DNA from: Desulfohalovibrio reitneri
Lineage (GTDB): Bacteria > Desulfobacterota > Desulfovibrionia > Desulfovibrionales > Desulfovibrionaceae
Assembly: GCF_000711295.1 (NCBI RefSeq)
Contig: NZ_JOMJ01000004.1
Coordinates: 62,001-126,000, forward strand
Direction of reading: 5' to 3'
Length of the DNA stretch: 64,000 bases
The position numbers and the translations under genes were made by a program. Positions 36,565 through 44,856 of this stretch are shown here, piece after piece. The notes beneath the pieces are model-generated. The model was not told the origin of the DNA and did not search any database. It saw only the letters and a program-made list of their open reading frames with translations. Within the stretch, counting starts at the first letter, position 1. Each line of letters opens with the position of its first letter.

Positions 36565-38265
36565 ATGCGGATTTCCGTTCTGGAGGGAAGCCGGGCTGAA
36601 GAATTCCTGTTCGACGAGGATGCCGAACGGGCCTGGCGGGATTTGCTGGACGCCTGCCCGTGGAGCACGGTCTATCAGGACGTTCCCTTCGTCAGGACGT
36701 GGTGCGAGACCTACCGCGACGAGTGGGAGCCCGTGGTGGTCCTGGGCGGCTCTGTGGAAGATGGCCTGGACGGGCTTCTCCCGCTGGCCAGGGCGCGCGG
36801 CGACGGGCGGCTGGTCCCGCTGGGCGGCCGCGAGGCCGAATACCAGGGCTGGATAACCCGGCCCGGCGAGGCCGAGGACTTTCCGCGCAAGGCCTTGCAC
36901 GAGGTGAACGGCCGGTTCCCCGGTCGCGACCTCGTCTTTCGCTACCTGCCACCCGCCACCCCCCTGCAGTGGCTGGACAAGGGCGGCAACGGCTTCAGGT
37001 GGAGCGCCACGGAGTGGATGCGGCCCCTGGTGCGGGACCCGGCGCACCGCGCGGACAAGTCCCTGCGCAAGAAAAGCAACAAAAGCAGATTGAAGCAGAT
37101 GGCCCGGCACGGCGAGGTCAAGCTGGACCGCATCCGCGACGGGGCAGAACTGCGGGGGCTGCTTGCCCAGCTGGCAAGCTGGTGCGACCTGCGCCACGGC
37201 GCCTGGCACGGCGCGCTGCCCTTCGAGCGGGACGCGCTGAAGGGGCCTTTCCTCTGCTCCCTGCTGGACGCGGGCGTGCTGCACGGTTCGGTGCTCACCG
37301 TGGGCGGGGAGCCCGCCTCCATCTATCTGGGCTGTCTGGGACGGGGGACCATGCACCTCGGCGTCATCGCCCACACCCCCTTCCTGGCCAAATACTCCCC
37401 TGGCAGGTTCCACCTGTACCTGCTGGCCCGCATGCTGGGCGAGGAGGAGGTGCCCGTCCTGGACATGACCCCGGGCGAGGATCCCTACAAAGAGCGCTTC
37501 GCGGACAGTTTCGACGGCGTGCGGGAGCTGACCGTCCACGGCGGATTGTCCTCCTTCCTTCGGGACAGGTGCGCGGCCAGGGCGCGCAAGGTGGCCAGGA
37601 AGGCGCTGGAGCGCGCGGGCGTGGAGCCGGAGCGGGTCAAGGCGTTCCTCGCCAGGGCTCGGCGGGTGCGGCCCTCCAGCATTCCGGCCGAGCTGGTCAG
37701 GCGGATGCGCCACAGACTGTGGCGCGACGCGGAGTACCGCATCTATTTCTACGACCTCGCCGCCAACCGTCCCGAGCCGGGCGGCGAGGAGGTGGAGGCC
37801 GACTCCATCCCGGCCGTGCTCTCCTATCGACCCGAGGAGGCCTGGCAGACCAGGGAAGCCTTCCTGCGCCAGACCATCAAGGCGCTGGAGAACGGCCACC
37901 ATATCTACACGGTCAGCGATGCCGAGGGGCTGGTTCACTACGGCTGGGTCTGCAAGGAGAGCGAAGGGACATTCGCCACCGAGGTGGGCCAGGAAATCCG
38001 TTTTCCCCGGAAATCCCACTCCCTCTGGAACTCCTACACCGCACCGCGCGGCAGGGGGAAAAAGCTCTACCAAAAGACCATGCGCCAGACATTGTACGAC
38101 CTCCGCGCCAAGGGCTGCGACGGGCGGGTCTACGCGGGCGTCCTTTCGGACAACCACGCCTCGCGGCACGTGGTGGAGAAGGTGGGCTTCACCTACGAGC
38201 GCTCGGCTTTCGAGCGGGTGCGCTTCGGCCGGACGACCAGGTGGCAGGAGGACCCACCGGAGTAG
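36565..38265 (+). CDS. FemAB/CelD-like acyltransferase fused to a second GNAT domain
   Basis: 566 residues, far longer than a single GNAT protein. Residues about 1-330 form a FemAB/BcsL-like acyltransferase (YLGCLGRGTMHLGVIAH, SPGRFHLYLLARML, LDMTPGEDPYKERF), the type found in exosortase loci (TIGR03019 family) and cellulose clusters. Residues about 385-560 are another GNAT-like domain ending NHASRHVVEKVGF. Together they may acylate or aminoacylate the polysaccharide. ATG at 36565 has GGGGAG five bases upstream; a GTG six bases earlier is possible. It ends the first operon segment. Confidence 0.85.
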   Translation: MRISVLEGSRAEEFLFDEDAERAWRDLLDACPWSTVYQDVPFVRTWCETYRDEWEPVVVLGGSVEDGLDGLLPLARARGDGRLVPLGGREAEYQGWITRPGEAEDFPRKALHEVNGRFPGRDLVFRYLPPATPLQWLDKGGNGFRWSATEWMRPLVRDPAHRADKSLRKKSNKSRLKQMARHGEVKLDRIRDGAELRGLLAQLASWCDLRHGAWHGALPFERDALKGPFLCSLLDAGVLHGSVLTVGGEPASIYLGCLGRGTMHLGVIAHTPFLAKYSPGRFHLYLLARMLGEEEVPVLDMTPGEDPYKERFADSFDGVRELTVHGGLSSFLRDRCAARARKVARKALERAGVEPERVKAFLARARRVRPSSIPAELVRRMRHRLWRDAEYRIYFYDLAANRPEPGGEEVEADSIPAVLSYRPEEAWQTREAFLRQTIKALENGHHIYTVSDAEGLVHYGWVCKESEGTFATEVGQEIRFPRKSHSLWNSYTAPRGRGKKLYQKTMRQTLYDLRAKGCDGRVYAGVLSDNHASRHVVEKVGFTYERSAFERVRFGRTTRWQEDPPE

Positions 38266-38279
38266 GAAGGTTCTCCCGG

Positions 38280-38300
38280 GCGGCCGGACAATCCGGCCGC
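38280..38300 (+). repeat. Inverted repeat after the first polysaccharide operon
   Basis: Perfect 9-bp arms GCGGCCGGA / TCCGGCCGC with loop CAA, 14 bases after a stop codon. There is no T-run, so termination is uncertain. It contains the CCGGACAATCCGG palindrome and opens a cluster of similar palindromes before the sigma-54 site at 38445. Confidence 0.6.
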
Positions 38301-38386
38301 TCCCGGACTTGTCCGCTCCGGCCGCGTATGTCCGGGCTGGACGATTCCGGGAAAACCGGACCGCATGGCTCCGGCGGACAACTCGC
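38284..38386 (+). promoter_or_regulatory. Palindrome cluster, candidate activator (PrsR) sites
   Basis: Within about 100 bases: CCGGACAATCCGG (38284-38296), CGGACTTGTCCG (38304-38315), TGTCCGG (38329-38335), CCGGAC (38356-38361) and CGGACAACTCGC (38375-38386). They end 58 bases before a sigma-54 element, where enhancer sites of an NtrC-type activator are expected. Single copies of CCGGAC are common in this GC-rich DNA, so only the clustering is meaningful. The link to PrsR is inference. Confidence 0.45.
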
Positions 38387-38444
38387 AGCGATTTTCTTTA
38401 CACCCATTGTCCTGGAATCATTAAGTTGTTTGTGGCCGGTTTCT

Positions 38445-38460
38445 TGGCACGCATTTCGCT
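38445..38460 (+). promoter_or_regulatory. Sigma-54 promoter of the second polysaccharide/exosortase operon
   Basis: TGGCACGCATTTCGCT, identical to the element at 17718-17733. It lies 78 bases before the ATG at 38539 and drives a chain of overlapping genes that includes the exosortase, prsK and prsR, so the activator may control its own synthesis. Confidence 0.82.
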
Positions 38461-38538
38461 CTCCCCTTGTTTCGAAACGGGGGATTCGAGCGGCGCGGCA
38501 GGGGCCGGCCGTGGAACGAGCAACGATGTGGAGGGGCA

Positions 38539-40242
38539 ATGGCACCTATTCCCGCGATGCGGGCCGTCTGGTTCGCACTCGTCCTGAGTATCTGCATGGC
38601 CGGGGCGGCCCACGCCCAGGGCATATTCGAGCAGGGCGGCACCCTGCACCAGGACTCCTCCGCCCTGCTGCGCTGGAAGCTCAAGCCCGGCGTGGCCGAG
38701 CGGCTGAACCTGGAGATGATCCGCATCTACCGGGTGCGCACCGGCGACGAGCTGGGATTCGGCAAGAAGTCCCTGGAGCAGGTGGCCGAGCGGGACGTCG
38801 ACGGCGAGTACACGGTGGAGCGGCTTGAGAACGGCCAGCAGTACGCTTTCATCCTCCGCGCGGTGGACGCCTCCGGCACGGAGCACGGGCAGGCGCTGCT
38901 CATGGCCTACCCGGGCGAGGACGGCGAGGGCCCACCCCCGGCGGTGAAGAACCTCTACGCCGCGCCCGGGGCCGTCGGGGTGGGCGTTTTCTGGGATCGC
39001 CGCCGCGAAGTGGACATCAAGGGGTACGAGGTGGCCCGCAAGAGGCCGGGCGATCCCTCCTACCGCATCATCGCCCGCCTGCCCCGCGTCACCAAGGCCG
39101 GACAGTGGACCAGGGCGGCCACCGGCAAAATGGCCAACGCCCCCATGATCCGGCCCACCATGTACCTCGACACCAAGGCGGAAAAGGGCGGCGAGTATAT
39201 TTACCGGGTGCAGGCCGTGGACCTCGACGGAAACCTGGGCGAACCAGCGGAGGTGCGGACCACCGGCAAGACCGCCCCCCGCTCTCCGCGTTTCGACGAG
39301 GTGCTCCTGCTGGTTCGCGCCCGCGACGGCTCCTCCCGCCATGTGGCCGAAGAGTACGCCCGGGCGCGCAACGTGCCCGAGTCCAACATCGTCGAATTCT
39401 ACATCCCCGAGGACCGCTACGACTTCGGCTACGAACGCCACCTGGCCGAGCCGCTGCGCGAGCACCTGCTGGAGAACGGCCTGGCCGGGAAGATCCGGGT
39501 GCTGGTGCCCTGCTACCGCATGCCGCGCTCCACCGGGGCCAGGTCGGTGGACTCCATGCTCTCCGACCTTTTTGGCCGCTACACCTGGGGCCGGGTCATG
39601 GGCACTCCCAGCCCGCTTTTCCGCAGCGACAACCACTTCGACCCCGCCCTGGGCATGTACCTCGTCACCCGCCTGGACGGACCGGACGAGGAGACCGCAC
39701 TGAGCCTGTTCGAAAAGGCCAGGATCGCGGAGCGCCGCGTCACACCCGCCAGCGGCGACGCCTATTTCGTGCAGGACGAAAAGGGCAGGCGCATGGCCAA
39801 AATCGTGGAGAAGTACGGCGTGGAGTCCGTGCTGCACGGCCGGCTGCACACCAGGGAAAACCAGGTGCCCGACGGCACCATGTGGCTGTTCGCCTGGGGG
39901 CACGACTACATCCGCCTGCGCGACACACCCTGGCCGGACGGCTCGGTGGCCGCCTTTCTCAAGTCCAACTCCTTCGGCACGCTGCGCAAGGAAAACGGCA
40001 GGCCCAGCTGGGTGCAGGGGCTTCTGCAGGAGGGCGTCACCGCCACCTTCGGTTCGGTGGTGGAGCCGTACGTGCAGGGCTTCACCCGGGGCGACATCTT
40101 CTTCGACCGCTTCCTCAGCGGCCGCTACTCCTTCGCCGAGGCGTACGGCATGGCCACCCCCACGGTGCGCTGGGCCATGAGCGCCGTGGGCGACCCGCTC
40201 TACAGGCTGGATAGCTGGCAAGCCGCCGGGGAGGCCAGGTGA
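38539..40242 (+). CDS. TIGR03790-like secreted protein with fibronectin III-like domains
   Basis: 567-residue exported protein of unknown function. The signal peptide ends near GAAHA. Residues about 30-250 hold one or two fibronectin III-like domains (AVDASGTEHG, QAVDLDGNLGEPAEV). The rest matches my memory of the TIGR03790 family: LLLVRARDGSSRHVAEEYAR, then ARNVPESNIVEF and the late block EGVTATFGSVVEPYVQGF. No PEP-CTERM tail is present. GGAGG four bases before ATG 38539 supports the start. It leads the second operon, so it probably works with the exported polymer. Confidence 0.82.
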   Translation: MAPIPAMRAVWFALVLSICMAGAAHAQGIFEQGGTLHQDSSALLRWKLKPGVAERLNLEMIRIYRVRTGDELGFGKKSLEQVAERDVDGEYTVERLENGQQYAFILRAVDASGTEHGQALLMAYPGEDGEGPPPAVKNLYAAPGAVGVGVFWDRRREVDIKGYEVARKRPGDPSYRIIARLPRVTKAGQWTRAATGKMANAPMIRPTMYLDTKAEKGGEYIYRVQAVDLDGNLGEPAEVRTTGKTAPRSPRFDEVLLLVRARDGSSRHVAEEYARARNVPESNIVEFYIPEDRYDFGYERHLAEPLREHLLENGLAGKIRVLVPCYRMPRSTGARSVDSMLSDLFGRYTWGRVMGTPSPLFRSDNHFDPALGMYLVTRLDGPDEETALSLFEKARIAERRVTPASGDAYFVQDEKGRRMAKIVEKYGVESVLHGRLHTRENQVPDGTMWLFAWGHDYIRLRDTPWPDGSVAAFLKSNSFGTLRKENGRPSWVQGLLQEGVTATFGSVVEPYVQGFTRGDIFFDRFLSGRYSFAEAYGMATPTVRWAMSAVGDPLYRLDSWQAAGEAR

Positions 40243-41810
40243 ACGGACTCTCCGTTCGGACCGTGGCCGGGAGGAACGCCGCCTGGAGCCTCCTGCGCTA
40301 TGTGGTCAACTTCGGCGTGGTATTCGTCCTCACGCCGTTCATCATTGAAACGGTGGGGGACGCGCGCTACGGCCTCTGGGCCCTGGTTTTCGCCATCATC
40401 GGCTACGCCGGGTTCCTGGACCTGGGCGTGCAGCAGGCCACCATGAAGCTGGTGGCCCAGCACCGGGGGAAGGGGGAGAAGGACCGGCTCAACGCGGTGG
40501 CCTCCACGGCCATGGCCTTCTTCCTGCTCCTGGCCCTGGTGGCCGCCCTGGCCTGCTGGTTCGTCCTGCCCCACTGGATGCACCTCTTCGTGGACAACCC
40601 CGCGGACGTGCTGGAGTCGCAGCGGCTGCTCCACGTGGTGGGGCTGAACATGTTCTTCCTTTTCTGCGGCAACGTCCTCTCCGGCGTGGCCCTGGGGCTG
40701 CACCAGTACCACTACAAGGGCATGTTCGACAGCCTGACCGGGCTGGCCAGGCTGGGCCTGACCATCCTGGTTCTGCGCCAGGGGTTCGGGCTGGTGGGGC
40801 TGGCCTGGGTCAAGCTGGGACTGGATGCCGCCTCCATGCTCTTCATGGCCTGGGCCTGCCGCCGGGGGTTTCCCTCCCTGCGGCTGGCGCCGGGCCTGGT
40901 TGGGAAGGAGCCCATGCGGGAACTGCTGCGCTTCGGTACCAGCGTCTTCACCTCCTCCAGCGCGGTGCGCTTCAACCGCACCACCAACCCCATCATCGTC
41001 TCCTGGCTCCTGGGCACAGTGTACACGGCCTACTTCACGGTCTGCACCCGTCTGGTGGGGTACGCCAACGAGGTGCTCATGTCCCTGACCGCGGCCTTCA
41101 TGCCCATCTTCAGCGAACTGGGCGCGCAGGGCAGGGACCGGGTGCGGGAGGTCTACCTGCGCTACACCCGCTACCTGGTGGGGCTGACTCTGCCCGCCTA
41201 TCTGGCGGTGATGCTCTGCGGGCCGCACTTCGTGGCCCTGTGGATCAGCCCGGAGTACGCCCGGGAGTGCGCCTGGCCGCTGCGGATAATGGCCCTGGTG
41301 GCCCTCATCCGGGGGCTGCAGCCGCTGCAGGCGCGGGTGCTCATGGGATGGGGCGACGTGCGCTTCTATGCCCGCATGGTGGTCTGCTGCTCCCTTACAG
41401 CCACGGTCGTCGGGGCCGCCCTGGTGCCGGTGGCCGGGATAGCCGGGCCGCCCCTGGCCGGGCTGGCCGCCACGCTGGTGCAGCAAACCGTCTTCCTGCT
41501 GCACCTCTCCGACCGCATGGACTTTTCCAAGGCGCGGTTCGCGGCCTCGTGCCACCTGCGCCTGCTCGCGCCGGTGCTGGTATTCGCCGGACTGCTGGCG
41601 TGGATTCTGGGGCCGTTGGATGAAGCCAGCTATCCGCGCCTGCTTCTGGCCGCCGCCGCGGCGATCGCCGCCTATATTCCACTGGCCTTCATGGGGCTGC
41701 TGGATTCCGGCGAGAGGCGGGGCGTGCTGGCCAGGGTCCCGGGATTGGGCAAGAAACAACCCGGCGACGCGCCCGTCGCGCCGCTGGCCGAACCCGTGGA
41801 GCGGCCGTGA
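40239..41810 (+). CDS. Polysaccharide flippase (Wzx-like)
   Basis: 523-residue integral membrane protein of the MOP/MATE-like flippase class with about 12-14 hydrophobic segments. It opens with RNAAWSLLRYVVNFGVVFVL, typical of Wzx proteins, and has a conserved DLGVQQA near residue 65. It should flip undecaprenyl-linked repeat units to the periplasm. GTG start in a GTGA overlap. Confidence 0.9.
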   Translation: MNGLSVRTVAGRNAAWSLLRYVVNFGVVFVLTPFIIETVGDARYGLWALVFAIIGYAGFLDLGVQQATMKLVAQHRGKGEKDRLNAVASTAMAFFLLLALVAALACWFVLPHWMHLFVDNPADVLESQRLLHVVGLNMFFLFCGNVLSGVALGLHQYHYKGMFDSLTGLARLGLTILVLRQGFGLVGLAWVKLGLDAASMLFMAWACRRGFPSLRLAPGLVGKEPMRELLRFGTSVFTSSSAVRFNRTTNPIIVSWLLGTVYTAYFTVCTRLVGYANEVLMSLTAAFMPIFSELGAQGRDRVREVYLRYTRYLVGLTLPAYLAVMLCGPHFVALWISPEYARECAWPLRIMALVALIRGLQPLQARVLMGWGDVRFYARMVVCCSLTATVVGAALVPVAGIAGPPLAGLAATLVQQTVFLLHLSDRMDFSKARFAASCHLRLLAPVLVFAGLLAWILGPLDEASYPRLLLAAAAAIAAYIPLAFMGLLDSGERRGVLARVPGLGKKQPGDAPVAPLAEPVERP

Positions 41811-43099
41811 AGCACCTCATCTCCATCTACCTTTTCCTGCTGATCTTCAGGCCCTACGAGTACTGGCCGCAACTGGGCAGCCTGTACATCCAGAAGGTCT
41901 TCATGATCCTCCTGCTGATCTGCGCCTTCGTCTACCGCGACAAGCGGTTCCGCATGGACACGCTGCACCTGTGGCTGTTCGTCCTGGTGCTCAGCCTGCT
42001 CCTGTCCACGGCCACGGCCTGGGACGTGCCCCTGGCCTGGGAGATGACCGTCAAATACCTCAAGGTGATGGTTTTCTACCTGGTGCTGGTGATGACCGTG
42101 CACGGCCAGGAGAGGCTGGAGTACGTCGCCAAGGCCATGCTTGTCGTGACCATGATCTACGTGGGCAAGTCCGCCTGGGAGTTCTTCGTCCACGGCCGCT
42201 ACGTGTGGCGCATGGGAATCGCCCGCATGATCGGCATCGACCAGACCTACGCCATGCCCAACGCCTTCGCGGCCACCATCTGCTACTCCCTGCCGCTGCT
42301 TTGGGCGGTGCTTGGCAAGGGGCTGACCAAGCGCTGGATGCGCTTGGCCATGCTGGGCTACGGCGTGCTGGCCCCCATCTGCATCGTCATGACCGGGTCG
42401 CGCAGCGGCATGGTCACGGCGCTGTTGTTCGTGGCCATGATCTCCTGGCGGGCCAAGCGCAAAATCGGCGTGGCCGTGCTCTCCGTGGCCATCCTGCTGG
42501 TTGGCTGGCAGTTCGTGCCGGAGATGCAGCAGCGCCGCTTCATGTCCATCTTCAATCCGGAAGTGGGGCCGGCCGCGGAGTGGGCCGAGCAGTCCGCCGA
42601 GGGCCGCCTCCAAGGGCTGCTGCACGGACTGGAGCTGTTCACCCAGCACCCGGTCTCCGGCGTCGGCCCCAACAACACGCGCCGTACCTGGTACGGCGGC
42701 GACGGCCCCCAGGCGCACAACCTGGTGGGGCAGGTCATCGGCGAGTTGGGAGGCGTCGGCTTCGTGGCCTTCTTCGGCTTCATCGCGGCCATTTTCCTGC
42801 GGCTGCGAGCCACGGTGCGCCTAGCGGACAAGAGGCTGGCCAAGGAGCCCGACCCCCCGCTGGAGCGCACGCTCGTCTTCAACCGCCGCCTTGCCCTGGC
42901 CGGGCAGATGATCATCGTGCTCATGCTCTTCAACGGCCTCTTTGGACACAACATGTTCCGCTACAACTGGCTGTTCGTGGCCTTCTTCGCCCTGGCCTCC
43001 TCCGAGGTGGTGCGCGGCGAGGCCTCCCAGGGGGCTGGAGAGCGGGAAAGTGAACGCTTTTGCGGCGAGGATATGGAGTACGCCAGATGCCGCGCCTGA
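41807..43099 (+). CDS. O-antigen ligase/polymerase-like protein (Wzy_C type)
   Basis: 430-residue membrane protein with about 10-11 helices and a large periplasmic loop (about 245-300) holding ASPVSGVGPNN-like sequence (actual HPVSGVGPNNTR) after TGSRSGM, the Wzy_C/ligase signature. It resembles the exosortase-associated O-glycosylation ligase family (TIGR03097). It may polymerise the repeat unit or transfer the glycan to protein, perhaps to PEP-CTERM substrates; sequence cannot decide. GTG start in a GTGA overlap. Confidence 0.85.
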   Translation: MKHLISIYLFLLIFRPYEYWPQLGSLYIQKVFMILLLICAFVYRDKRFRMDTLHLWLFVLVLSLLLSTATAWDVPLAWEMTVKYLKVMVFYLVLVMTVHGQERLEYVAKAMLVVTMIYVGKSAWEFFVHGRYVWRMGIARMIGIDQTYAMPNAFAATICYSLPLLWAVLGKGLTKRWMRLAMLGYGVLAPICIVMTGSRSGMVTALLFVAMISWRAKRKIGVAVLSVAILLVGWQFVPEMQQRRFMSIFNPEVGPAAEWAEQSAEGRLQGLLHGLELFTQHPVSGVGPNNTRRTWYGGDGPQAHNLVGQVIGELGGVGFVAFFGFIAAIFLRLRATVRLADKRLAKEPDPPLERTLVFNRRLALAGQMIIVLMLFNGLFGHNMFRYNWLFVAFFALASSEVVRGEASQGAGERESERFCGEDMEYARCRA

Positions 43100-44856
43100 T
43101 CCCCCGCCTCCTGCTTCTCGCGGCGTTGCTTGTTTTCTTCCAGCCCGCCGGGCCGGCCATGGGCGCCAGCCTTCAGGACGTGCTCGCCCGCACCCCGGCC
43201 GGAGCACCCGTGGCCATGGGCCGCGCCGACATGGAGACCGGGGCCGGCCGGGCGGACGTCGCCCCGCGCCAGCGCAGCCGCAGAGTGGTGGTCAGCGGCC
43301 CGGCCGTGCTGAACCAGCGGCATACGGAATACGTTCTGGACCGTGACATCGAGACCGAGGGAACCGCATTCAGCATTAGGGCCAACCACGTCACCCTCAA
43401 TCTCAACGGCCATACCGTGGTCTACAACCAAAGCGAGAAGGGCGAGGGGGTGAGCCTGGACAAGTGGTGGCTGGAGGACGTGCAGGTCATCAACGGCACC
43501 ATCCGCCAGGGCCGGGCGCAAAGCCCCGGCTCGGAGCACGGCATGGGCTGCAATCCGATCTTTTCCCTCAGCGCCAAGAAGCTGCACCTGGGCGGTCTGC
43601 GCCTGGAGTGGTCCGCCCGGGACGTCATCGGGCTTTTCGTGCGGGGCAGCAAGGGCGTGGTGGTGGAGGCCTGCACCCTGGTGGACGGCGGCACGGAGGT
43701 CTCCAACCGTCATCAGGGGCTGGAGGCGCTCTACGTCAACGGCAACGACATCACCGTGGAGCGGGTCAAGGTGGTCAGCGCCCGGCAAAACGGCATCTCC
43801 ATTTTCGAAGGGGTTGTGCGCGACTGCGACGTGAGCCTGGAGAGCGTGGTGACCAACTCCACCGGCGTGCGCGTGGGCAAGGGCGAAATCGTTGGCAACC
43901 GGATCGTGGGCCGGGGGGTTCACCCGGTGGGCTTCTGGCCCGCGCCCAGGGTCAGGGCCTACTCCAACTATGTGGAGGTCATGAACACGGCTTCGGGCTC
44001 GGAGTACGGCTCCACGGGCTCGGCGGGCATGCGCATCGCCTGGGGCAAGAGCGACGGCATTGAGATCTTTTGCAACACCTTCCTGGTGCGGGCGGAGAAG
44101 AACCGAATCGGCCCGGGCGAGGACAGCTGGGGGAGGGCGGTCAACGTGGGCGTGCCCAATCCCAAGCAGACGGCCAGCTTCCACCACAACATCATCGCCG
44201 CTGTAAACGGGGGCGACGGTGCCAAGGCCGCGGCCGTGGGCGTGGTGGCCAACAACAAGTCACCCGGCCTGGTTTTCGAGAAGAACATCATCGCCAGCAA
44301 CTGGGGCGCTCTGCTGCTGGGCGACGACTACGGCCCCTGCGACGGTTTTCCGGTCTTCCGCGACAACACCATCGTCAAGCTGCCCGGCGGCGAGGACAAC
44401 CACACCATCCGCAGCGCCTACCGCGACTACGCCTCCACCGCCCTGCTGGTGGACAACCGCTACGAGGGCGGGGCCGCGCCGGAGGACATCTGGTTCGAGC
44501 TGCCCAGCCCCATGGCCAAGGAACTGCGCTTCGCCCGCCAAGTGGAGGTGGTGGTCCGCGATGGCCAGGGACAACCTGTTCAGGGTGCGGAGGTGTCCGC
44601 CATGCTGCCCGGGACCGGCGTGCTGGACACGGCGGTCAGCGGGGCCGACGGCGGGGCCGGGCTGGCCCTGGTCCGGCGGCGGCTGGTGGGCGAGCGCGGG
44701 AACGCCTCCCTGTTGACCAAGGTGCTGGGCATCGGCGGGGGCGGCCTGGTGGAAAAACCGGTGGACGAGGTGGTCCTGCGGGTTTCCGGCGACGGCTACA
44801 GCGCGGAGAAGCGGGTACCCACTGACGTCACCGGACCCGTGGAGGTGCGGCCGTGA
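43087..44856 (+). CDS. Secreted right-handed beta-helix protein
   Basis: 589-residue exported protein. A signal peptide (about 1-25) is followed by parallel beta-helix repeats (about 70-430; for example ITVERVKVVSARQNGISIFE). The C-terminal 110 residues look like a carboxypeptidase-regulatory (Ig-like) domain (VVVRDGQGQPVQGAEVSAML). Beta-helix proteins in polysaccharide loci are often lyases, epimerases or binding proteins; I see no clear catalytic signature. The start at 43087, with GGAG eight bases upstream, overlaps the previous gene by 13 bases. Confidence 0.82.
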   Translation: MPRLIPRLLLLAALLVFFQPAGPAMGASLQDVLARTPAGAPVAMGRADMETGAGRADVAPRQRSRRVVVSGPAVLNQRHTEYVLDRDIETEGTAFSIRANHVTLNLNGHTVVYNQSEKGEGVSLDKWWLEDVQVINGTIRQGRAQSPGSEHGMGCNPIFSLSAKKLHLGGLRLEWSARDVIGLFVRGSKGVVVEACTLVDGGTEVSNRHQGLEALYVNGNDITVERVKVVSARQNGISIFEGVVRDCDVSLESVVTNSTGVRVGKGEIVGNRIVGRGVHPVGFWPAPRVRAYSNYVEVMNTASGSEYGSTGSAGMRIAWGKSDGIEIFCNTFLVRAEKNRIGPGEDSWGRAVNVGVPNPKQTASFHHNIIAAVNGGDGAKAAAVGVVANNKSPGLVFEKNIIASNWGALLLGDDYGPCDGFPVFRDNTIVKLPGGEDNHTIRSAYRDYASTALLVDNRYEGGAAPEDIWFELPSPMAKELRFARQVEVVVRDGQGQPVQGAEVSAMLPGTGVLDTAVSGADGGAGLALVRRRLVGERGNASLLTKVLGIGGGGLVEKPVDEVVLRVSGDGYSAEKRVPTDVTGPVEVRP

